From NCBI GenBank assembly GCA_030631915.1, contig DAOVKF010000036.1, positions 1-11,739 on the forward strand: 11,739 nt of DNA. The letters run 5' to 3'. This document shows, in pieces, positions 5,887 through 11,739 of this stretch. Position numbers and translations under genes: made by a program. The notes under the pieces were generated by a model. It made no database searches and was not told the origin of the DNA. It saw nothing but the letters and a program-made list of their open reading frames with translations. This DNA comes from Candidatus Omnitrophota bacterium. GTDB taxonomy: Bacteria > Omnitrophota > Gorgyraeia > Tantalellales > Tantalellaceae. Position 1 is the stretch's first letter. Every line of letters starts with the position of its first letter.

Positions 5887-5890
5887 ACAA

Positions 5891-8377
5891 ATGGCGAAGA
5901 AAAAAGAAAAAGAACGGGCGGACAGAGCGGGAGAAGAGAAGAAATACGACGCGACCACGATACAGGTCCTGGAAGGCGCGGAAGCCGTCAGGAAAAGACC
6001 CGCCATGTATATAGGAGATACGGCAAAAAGAGGGTTCCACCATCTGGTTTACGAGGTCGTGGACAATTCCATAGATGAGGTGATGGGCGGGTACTGCGAT
6101 AAGATAGAGGTCCTCATCCATGCCGACGAAAGCATAACCATAAGCGACAACGGCCGGGGCATCCCCGTGGGGATACATGCGAAGTTGAAAAAGCCGGCGC
6201 TGGAAGTCGTGATGACCACCCTGCACTCCGGAGGCAAGTTCGACCACAGGGTCTATAAGGTATCAGGCGGGCTGCACGGTGTCGGAGTAAGCGTGGTGAA
6301 CGCGCTTTCTGAATGGCTCGAGGTAGAAGTCAAAAGGGAAGGGAAGATATATCATCAGGAATACAACAGGGGCAAGGCGGTATCCGAGGTAAAGGTGCTC
6401 GGCAAAACAAAAATGACCGGGACAAGCGTCTCGTTTAAACCGGACGAGAAGATATTCAAAGAAACAACCGGGTTCACGTATGATGTTCTTGCCACGCGGC
6501 TTCGGGAACTCGCGTTTCTCAATAAAGGCGTCAGGATAATACTCAGGGATGAACGCGTGGAAAAGGAGTCCGAGTTCTTTTATGAAGGAGGGATCATATC
6601 GTTCGTGGAACACATGAACAAGAACAAGAGCCCCCTGCACAGGAAGATCATATATTTCGAGAAAGAAAAAGAAGGGATATTTGTTGAGGCGGCGTTGCAG
6701 TACAACGACGGGTATGCGGAGAATATCTATTCTTTTGCCAACAATATCAGCACGATAGAGGGAGGGACGCATCTTACCGGATTCAAATCGGCGTTAACCA
6801 GGACGGTGAAAGGATACGCGAAGAGCCGGGACGGCCTTAAAGGGGCGGACCTGTCCGGGGATGACACGCGCGAAGGGCTGACCGCGGTGCTGAGCATAAA
6901 GATCCCCAACCCCCAGTTCGAGGGGCAGACAAAGACCAAGCTCGGGAACTCTGAGGTCGAAGGGATGGTGGAGGCCATGACCAACGAGATGCTGGGCGGG
7001 TATTTTGAGGAACACCCGGACATAGCCGGAAAGATAATCAGGAAGACGGTAATGGCGGCAAGAGCGAGAGAGGCCGCGAGAAAAGCGCGCGAACTGACCC
7101 GGAGAAAGGGCGTCCTTGAAAGCGGGTCCCTTCCCGGAAAACTCGCGGATTGTTCGGAGAGGGATCCGGGTCTGACGGAACTTTATCTTGTCGAGGGAGA
7201 TTCCGCCGGCGGCTCCGCCAAGCAGGGCAGAGACAGGCGGTACCAGGCGATCCTTCCCTTAAAGGGCAAGATACTGAACGTGGAAAAGGCCAGGATAGTC
7301 CAGGTGCTCAACAACGAAGAGATAAAAACCATAATAATGGCCCTTGGCGCGGGCATAGGGGACGAATTCAACGCGGAAAAGCTGCGTTACGGCAAGATAA
7401 TAATCATGTGCGATGCCGATGTTGACGGGTCACACATACGGACCCTTCTTCTGACGTTTTTTTACAGGCAGATGACCGAACTTCTGGAAAAGGAGCATGT
7501 TTATATAGCGCAGCCGCCGCTGTACCGTCTGAAAAAGGGCAAGAAAGAGGAATACATCAGCACGGAGAAGGAAATGAAAGCGTTCCTGATAGAGAGGGGG
7601 GTGGAATCATTGGAAGTGAAGCACGTCAAAACCGGGAAAACCCTGACGGACAAGAGGCTGAAAGAACTTCTCGGACATATACTGAAACTCGAAAAACTGA
7701 CGAAGGCCATAGAACGCAGGGGCGTAAAGTTCAGTAAATATCTGAAGCTCAGGGATAAAAAAACGAAGAAACTGCCTCTGTATAAAGTGACCATTGAGGG
7801 CGAGGACCGGTTTTTATATACGGACAACGAGCTTGCCGGATTAAAGGGAAAAGAAGGAGGGGAAAAGGAGCTCGAGATGGCGGATGAGAAAGCGGCTTAT
7901 GAGGGGCAACAGGAGGCCGCGGCCATAGAGGTCCAGGAGTTTTACGAGGCAAGACAGATCGAGAAAACAACAAAAGAGATCGCCAGGCTCGATCTGGACA
8001 TAGCAGATTATGAAACAGACGGGGGAGAAGAAAGGATAGCAGGGAAAGACGCGGGGAAAAAAGGAACAAAGGCGACGGCTCTGTTCATGATCGACGAAAT
8101 ACAGGGGATCCTTTCGCTTAAGGACCTTCTGGGCCATATAATGAAAGAGGGCGAAAAAGGGACGACGATACAGAGATACAAAGGCCTCGGAGAGATGAAC
8201 CCGGAGCAGTTGTGGGAGACGACCATGGACCCTGAAAGAAGGACGCTGCAGCAGGTGACAATAGATGACGCGGTGGAGGCCGATGAGATGTTCACCGTGC
8301 TCATGGGAGACAACGTCGCGCCAAGGCGGGAATTCATCGTGAAATATTCGAGGGAAGTGAAGAACCTGGATATTTAA
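5891..8377 (+). CDS. gyrB: DNA gyrase subunit B
   Basis: GyrB is the ATPase subunit of gyrase, which introduces negative supercoils ahead of forks. The 828 residues contain a GHKL ATPase domain (catalytic E55, Mg-binding N59 in EVVDNSIDEV, then DNGRGIPVG and GLHGVGVSVVNALS) and a transducer domain. The TOPRIM domain has EGDSAGGSA from residue 435 and DADVDG at 508-513. The C-terminal region has RYKGLGEMNPEQLW from 762. About 200 residues separate the TOPRIM part (about 555) from that motif. This is a long, charged insert like the one in E. coli GyrB and absent from short (about 640-residue) forms. ATG has AAAGGA 9 bases upstream. The gene is packed behind dciA and followed by gyrA after 40 bases. 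No truncation is seen. GyrB rather than ParE is supported by pairing with a gyrase-type GyrA. Confidence 0.97.
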   Translation: MAKKKEKERADRAGEEKKYDATTIQVLEGAEAVRKRPAMYIGDTAKRGFHHLVYEVVDNSIDEVMGGYCDKIEVLIHADESITISDNGRGIPVGIHAKLKKPALEVVMTTLHSGGKFDHRVYKVSGGLHGVGVSVVNALSEWLEVEVKREGKIYHQEYNRGKAVSEVKVLGKTKMTGTSVSFKPDEKIFKETTGFTYDVLATRLRELAFLNKGVRIILRDERVEKESEFFYEGGIISFVEHMNKNKSPLHRKIIYFEKEKEGIFVEAALQYNDGYAENIYSFANNISTIEGGTHLTGFKSALTRTVKGYAKSRDGLKGADLSGDDTREGLTAVLSIKIPNPQFEGQTKTKLGNSEVEGMVEAMTNEMLGGYFEEHPDIAGKIIRKTVMAARAREAARKARELTRRKGVLESGSLPGKLADCSERDPGLTELYLVEGDSAGGSAKQGRDRRYQAILPLKGKILNVEKARIVQVLNNEEIKTIIMALGAGIGDEFNAEKLRYGKIIIMCDADVDGSHIRTLLLTFFYRQMTELLEKEHVYIAQPPLYRLKKGKKEEYISTEKEMKAFLIERGVESLEVKHVKTGKTLTDKRLKELLGHILKLEKLTKAIERRGVKFSKYLKLRDKKTKKLPLYKVTIEGEDRFLYTDNELAGLKGKEGGEKELEMADEKAAYEGQQEAAAIEVQEFYEARQIEKTTKEIARLDLDIADYETDGGEERIAGKDAGKKGTKATALFMIDEIQGILSLKDLLGHIMKEGEKGTTIQRYKGLGEMNPEQLWETTMDPERRTLQQVTIDDAVEADEMFTVLMGDNVAPRREFIVKYSREVKNLDI

Positions 8378-8417
8378 GGATAGGCCGGGACCCGGGAGAA
8401 AGAAGACAGGAGAAAGA

Positions 8418-10874
8418 ATGTATACAAGGAACGAGAAGATAATCCCGATCTCCATTGAGAACGAGATGAAGGATTCCTATATAAACTACGCGATGAGCGT
8501 CATCGTGGGCAGGGCCCTGCCGGATGTGCGGGACGGCCTTAAACCGGTCCACCGGCGCATCCTCTATGCGATGAAGGACATGGGCATCGTGTCTAACAAG
8601 GACTTTAAAAAGTGCGCGAGGATAGTCGGGGAGGTGCTCGGCAAGTATCATCCACACGGTGATTCCGCTGTTTATGACGCGCTTGTCAGGATGGTGCAGG
8701 ATTTCTCTCTGCGGTACCCGCTGATAAAAGGCCAGGGCAACTTCGGGTCTATTGACGGCGATCCGGCCGCGGCCATGAGGTACACAGAAGCAAAGCTTCA
8801 GCAGATAACGAACTGGCTGCTGCAGGACATCGAGAAAGGAACCGTTGAATGGCAGCCGAATTTTGACGGGTCTCTGAAAGAGCCGGTGGTCATGCCTTCG
8901 GTATTGCCGAACCTGCTGATAAACGGCGCCAGCGGCATTGCCGTGGGCATGGCGACCAACATACCGCCTCATAATATTTCGGAGATCGTGGATGCCCTGT
9001 GCCTGGTAATAGATGACCCCGGGTGCGCGGTGGATGACCTGATAAAGGTGGTCAAAGGGCCGGATTTTCCGACCGGCGCGCTTATCTGCGGAAAAGAGGA
9101 GATCGTAAAGGCCTACCGCACGGGGCGGGGCAGCCTTAAGGTGCACGCACGGGTCCACATTGAACAGAAAAGACAGGGAAAAGAGAGCATTATCATAACC
9201 GAGATACCGTATCAGGTAAGCAAGAGCAGGCTGATCGCTTCGATAGTGGACCTGGTCAAGGGAAAAAAGATAGACGGGATCGTTGATATCCGGGATGAAT
9301 CGGACAGGGACGGGATGAGGGTGGTCCTGGACATTCGCAAGGGATGCAATACCGAGGTCATAACGAACCAGCTGTACAAGCATACGCAGATGAAGGACAC
9401 TTTCGGGGTTATAATGCTGGCGCTGGTCAACAACCAGCCCAGGGTCCTGAACCTCAAGGAGATGCTGGCGTTGTTTGTCGGGCACAGAAAAGAGGTGGTG
9501 ATCAGGCGGACAAAGTTCGATCTGGCCAAAGCGGAGGAAAGGGCGCACATACTTGAGGGGCTGAAGATCGCCCTGAACAACCTGGACGAGGTCATAAGGC
9601 TCATCAAGAGATCAAAGGACCCGGAGACCGCGAAGCTGGGCCTTATGAAAAAATTCGGCCTTTCCGAAAAGCAGGCCCTGGCGATCCTGGCGATGCGGCT
9701 TCACCAGTTGACGAACCTGGAAACGAAAAAGATCGAGGATGAATATAAGGAATTAATAAAATTAATAGAAAAGCTCAGGGGCATACTTGCCAGCGACAGG
9801 AAGATATTCGGTATCATAAAGGAGGAATGTCTTGAGATCAAGGAGAAGTTCGGTGATCCCCGCCGGACAGAGATAACCGAAGCCGCCGGTGAGCTTAATA
9901 TAGAGGATCTGATCGCGGAGGAGGACATGGTGATAACCGCGAGCCATACGGGTTATGTCAAGAGATTCCCGGTCAGCGCTTACCGGAAACAGAGAAGAGG
10001 GGGCAAAGGAGTGACCGGCGCCGAAACCAGGGAAGAGGACTTTATAGAGCATCTCTTCATCGCTTCGACGCATGACTATATGCTTGTGTTCACGAGTAAG
10101 GGGAAACTGCACTGGTTAAAGGTCCATGAAATACCTCAGGCAGGGCTGAGGACAAAGGGGCGCCCCATCGTCAATCTTCTCGGACTCGCGGAAGACGAGC
10201 AGGTAACAGCGGTCCTTACCGTGAGGGAGTTCGCGGAAGGCCAGTTTGTCGTAATGGCGACCGCGGAAGGAAAGATCAAGAAGACTTCTTTGAACGCTTT
10301 CAGCAATCCCCGCAAGGGAGGGATAATCGCGGTCACTCTCGGGGAAGGGGACACACTGATCGGAGCGCTTCTTTCGGACGGCAGCGATGAGATCTGCCTG
10401 GCGACCAGGATGGGCAAGGCAATAAGGTTCAAAGAAAGGGATATCAGGGTAATGGGAAGGGGCGCTCAGGGAGTAAAAGGAATAGGCCTTAAAAAAGAGG
10501 ACATTGTTGTGGGAATGGTGAAAACGGAACCGGACGCGACGATCCTGACCGTTACGGAACACGGTTTCGGCAAACGGACGGAATTCGATACCTATCGTTT
10601 GCAATCCCGCGGGGGGAGCGGCATAATAAACATGAAGATAGTAGGCAAGAACGGGCCGGTGGTGGGAATAAAGACCGTTCGGGAAGAGGCTGAGATAATG
10701 CTGATCTCCAGACAGGGAATGATCGTCCGGGTCGCCGTTAAAGGGATAAGCAGGATCGGAAGGGCCACGCAGGGAGTAAAGGTCATAAACCTGAAACCGG
10801 ATGACGAACTCATGTCCGTGGCAAGCGTCGTCGCCAGGGAAGAGGAGGAGACCGGAGAGGAAGAAAGCCGATAA
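8418..10874 (+). CDS. gyrA: DNA gyrase subunit A
   Basis: GyrA is the DNA-cleaving and DNA-wrapping subunit of gyrase, acting as A2B2 with GyrB. The 818 residues start with the breakage-reunion domain. The catalytic tyrosine is Y122 in AAMRYTEAKL. The quinolone-resistance region reads HPHGDSAVYDALVRM, with Ser83 and Asp87 in E. coli numbering and identical to the sensitive form. The C-terminal beta-pinwheel begins near residue 500 and carries the GyrA box QRRGGKG at 525-531, which distinguishes gyrase from topoisomerase IV ParC. A short acidic tail (EEEETGEEES) ends the protein, as in several Gram-negative GyrAs. ATG is preceded by AGGAG at a 5-base spacing. It is the last gene of the dnaN-dciA-gyrB-gyrA series. 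A new promoter begins 5 bases after its stop. Confidence 0.98.
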   Translation: MYTRNEKIIPISIENEMKDSYINYAMSVIVGRALPDVRDGLKPVHRRILYAMKDMGIVSNKDFKKCARIVGEVLGKYHPHGDSAVYDALVRMVQDFSLRYPLIKGQGNFGSIDGDPAAAMRYTEAKLQQITNWLLQDIEKGTVEWQPNFDGSLKEPVVMPSVLPNLLINGASGIAVGMATNIPPHNISEIVDALCLVIDDPGCAVDDLIKVVKGPDFPTGALICGKEEIVKAYRTGRGSLKVHARVHIEQKRQGKESIIITEIPYQVSKSRLIASIVDLVKGKKIDGIVDIRDESDRDGMRVVLDIRKGCNTEVITNQLYKHTQMKDTFGVIMLALVNNQPRVLNLKEMLALFVGHRKEVVIRRTKFDLAKAEERAHILEGLKIALNNLDEVIRLIKRSKDPETAKLGLMKKFGLSEKQALAILAMRLHQLTNLETKKIEDEYKELIKLIEKLRGILASDRKIFGIIKEECLEIKEKFGDPRRTEITEAAGELNIEDLIAEEDMVITASHTGYVKRFPVSAYRKQRRGGKGVTGAETREEDFIEHLFIASTHDYMLVFTSKGKLHWLKVHEIPQAGLRTKGRPIVNLLGLAEDEQVTAVLTVREFAEGQFVVMATAEGKIKKTSLNAFSNPRKGGIIAVTLGEGDTLIGALLSDGSDEICLATRMGKAIRFKERDIRVMGRGAQGVKGIGLKKEDIVVGMVKTEPDATILTVTEHGFGKRTEFDTYRLQSRGGSGIINMKIVGKNGPVVGIKTVREEAEIMLISRQGMIVRVAVKGISRIGRATQGVKVINLKPDDELMSVASVVAREEEETGEEESR

Positions 10875-10879
10875 AATTC

Positions 10880-10907
10880 TTGACAAAAAAGCAATGTGTA
10901 GTAGAAT
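10880..10907 (+). promoter_or_regulatory. Sigma-70 promoter immediately after gyrA
   Basis: A perfect TTGACA (10880-10885) is followed after 16 bases by TAGAAT (10902-10907, five of six consensus). The predicted start is about 10914-10915. There is no ORF with a ribosome-binding site directly downstream; a terminator comes first. This is the strongest promoter-like match in the window apart from the rpmH/dnaA pair. Confidence 0.7.
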
Positions 10908-10913
10908 ACTTCC

Positions 10914-10981
10914 TGTAAAGCACATGGTAGTGCACGAGAAAAGCGACGAGGCATTCATAAAAGGAATGCCTTTTTTATTTT
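10914..10981 (+). ncRNA. Candidate small RNA between gyrA and glnA
   Basis: A near-consensus promoter and an intrinsic terminator define a predicted transcript of about 65 bases. It can form a 5' hairpin, GCAC (10920-10923) with GTGC (10930-10933) around ATGGTA. A single-stranded purine-rich stretch with two ACGAG motifs (10934-10938 and 10946-10950) follows, then the terminator stem. No known family was recognised. A 27-codon ORF from ATG 10924 runs through it but lacks a ribosome-binding site and is interrupted by the terminator. The alternative is a leader attenuated in front of glnA. Expression is unproven. Confidence 0.45.
10949..10981 (+). terminator. Intrinsic terminator
   Basis: AGGCATTC (10949-10956) pairs perfectly with GAATGCCT (10964-10971) around a 7-base loop. 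The following TTTTTATTTT tract runs to 10981. It would end the candidate small RNA and also stop read-through from gyrA. Confidence 0.82.
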
Positions 10982-11041
10982 CAGGCGCTGGGAAAAGCGT
11001 GGAATAGAGCACTCAAAGATCGAGAAAAGTAAAGGATAAAG

Positions 11042-11088
11042 ACGTCCTTTTCGGCCGCAAGGACCGGCAGCCAAAAGGGCGTTTTTTT
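11042..11088 (+). terminator. Structured intrinsic terminator with nested GCAA hairpin
   Basis: ACGTCCTTTT (11042-11051) pairs with AAAAGGGCGT (11073-11082), ten positions including one G-T pair, followed by a run of seven Ts (11082-11088). Inside is a second stem, CGGCC (11052-11056) with GGACCG (11061-11066, A63 bulged), closed by a GCAA tetraloop (11057-11060). GCAGCC (11067-11072) is left unpaired. The nested stem is more elaborate than a plain terminator and could be part of a regulatory leader, but no riboswitch class was recognised. Confidence 0.7.
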
Positions 11089-11094
11089 ATTTTG

Positions 11095-11122
11095 TTGATT
11101 TTGTGCGCCATAGAGGTAAAAT
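11095..11122 (+). promoter_or_regulatory. Possible glnA promoter
   Basis: TTGATT (11095-11100) and TAAAAT (11117-11122, five of six) are 16 bases apart, giving a start near 11129 and a leader of about 33 bases. The position directly after the second terminator makes an independent glnA transcript likely. No sigma-54 (-24/-12) motif is seen. Confidence 0.5.
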
Positions 11123-11161
11123 AAACTGTGAATGTGAGTGAAAAACAAAAAAGGAGAGATC

Positions 11162-11739
11162 ATGACGAAGAGTAATCTTACTGCGAAGGATGTCATTAAG
11201 ATAGCGGAACAAAAGGACGTGAAGTTCATACGGTTATGGTTCGCGGATATAACCGGGCAGATGAAAGGGTTCGCTATCACAAGGGAAGAGCTGGAGAACG
11301 CGCTGGAAGACGGGATGGGCTTTGACGGGTCGTCCATCAAAGGGTTTGCCCGCATTGACGAATCCGACATGATCGCCATGCCCGATCCTTCCACTTTCAC
11401 CATCCTGCCGTACCGGCCGAAGGAAAAGGCCGTAGCAGGCATGCTCTGTGATATCCTGAACCCTGACAGGACGCCTTACCAGGGGGATTCCCGGTATATA
11501 CTGAAGAAGACCCTGAAAAAAGCGGAAGAAAAGGGGTATACATTTTTTGTGGGGCCGGAACTTGAATTTTTCATCTTTAAGGATGAGAAGACAACGGAAG
11601 GGCTTGATGAAGGTGGATATTTTGATATTACTACCCTTGACGCGGGAAACGAGGTGAGGCGCGAGGTTATTCTGACTCTGGAACAGATGGGGGTTCAGGT
11701 GGAATATTCACATCATGAGGTCGCCCCTTCGCAGCATGA
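11162..11739 (+). CDS. glnA: Glutamine synthetase type I, N-terminal part (runs off the window)
   Basis: Glutamine synthetase joins ammonia to glutamate using ATP and is the main entry of nitrogen into metabolism. The window holds 192 complete codons, about 40% of the usual length; the frame is open to the end. The N-terminal beta-grasp domain includes VKFIRLWFADITGQMKGF. The catalytic loop FDGSSIKGF follows, with D55 and S58 corresponding to the ammonia-site Asp/Ser. Next is SDMIAMPDPSTF, then GPELEFF with metal-ligand Glu133 and Glu135. The last visible stretch, HHEVAPSQHE, is part of the active site. ATG has AAGGAG 5 bases upstream. The adenylylation-site region, which would separate the GSI subtypes, lies outside the window. 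It is unrelated to the replication genes and probably has its own promoter. Confidence 0.96.
   Translation, partial: MTKSNLTAKDVIKIAEQKDVKFIRLWFADITGQMKGFAITREELENALEDGMGFDGSSIKGFARIDESDMIAMPDPSTFTILPYRPKEKAVAGMLCDILNPDRTPYQGDSRYILKKTLKKAEEKGYTFFVGPELEFFIFKDEKTTEGLDEGGYFDITTLDAGNEVRREVILTLEQMGVQVEYSHHEVAPSQH

Noticed and set aside
8334..9548. 404-codon minus-strand open frame opposite gyrA
   Set aside because: It is a shadow of the real gyrA frame: composition is atypical (rich in His, Arg, Pro, Leu and Tyr), no family is recognisable and no ribosome-binding site is seen.
10934..10950. Two ACGAG motifs resembling the paired ACGR loops of the mini-ykkC (guanidine-II) riboswitch
   Set aside because: The flanking bases cannot form the required short stems around either motif.
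10924..11007. 27-codon ORF from ATG 10924 after the post-gyrA promoter
   Set aside because: It has no Shine-Dalgarno, and an intrinsic terminator lies within it, so a full mRNA is unlikely.
10116..11012. 298-codon minus-strand open frame opposite the end of gyrA
   Set aside because: It is antisense to the conserved GyrA C-terminal domain, has no recognisable domain, and crosses the promoter and terminator after gyrA.
10875..11161. Known glutamine-type (glnA motif) riboswitch upstream of glnA
   Set aside because: The conserved sequence blocks of that class, as I know them, are not visible; only terminator-like stems are seen.

Overview
The window is a bacterial chromosomal replication-origin region. 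The gene order is (minus strand) yidC, yidD, rnpA, rpmH, then a back-to-back promoter region, then (plus strand) dnaA, oriC, dnaN, dciA (DUF721), gyrB, gyrA and the first 192 codons of glnA. YidC has the large periplasmic P1 domain and GyrB carries a long insert in its TOPRIM part, so the host is probably a diderm (Gram-negative-type) bacterium. Gene content, absence of recF and frequent AGG/ATA codons would fit a deep-branching lineage such as Omnitrophota or another PVC-related group. That taxonomic guess is weak, because no sequence comparison was possible.

Positions 1-252 hold no convincing gene but do hold strong RNA-like structure: a cUUCGg-capped hairpin and a 147-base imperfect inverted repeat with about 31 paired positions. 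Positions 253-2572 are the classical rpmH-rnpA-yidD-yidC operon, tightly packed with two 4-base stop/start overlaps. It is read leftward from a good sigma-70 promoter at 2616-2643. A second promoter at 2656-2684 drives dnaA, and its leader holds two convergent consensus DnaA boxes.

The dnaA-dnaN spacer (4196-4427) looks like the unwinding half of a bipartite oriC. It has two perfect DnaA boxes in the same orientation, a DnaA-trio-like tract, and a TA-repeat duplex-unwinding element framed by a 10-base inverted repeat. To its right come the sliding clamp, the helicase-loader-type protein DciA and both gyrase subunits. Together with dnaA these cover initiation, helicase recruitment, processivity and relief of torsion.

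The 287 bases between gyrA and glnA contain a near-consensus promoter starting 5 bases after the gyrA stop and an intrinsic terminator about 70 bases later, which together look like a small-RNA transcription unit. A second, elaborately structured terminator follows, then a plausible glnA promoter.

Most of the window is ordinary housekeeping DNA. The points worth a second look are the structured RNA or mobile repeat at the left edge, the candidate small RNA after gyrA, the mirrored architecture around the unwinding element, an Arg-to-Asn replacement at the conserved groove position of YidC, and an abrupt change of arginine codon choice across the origin.
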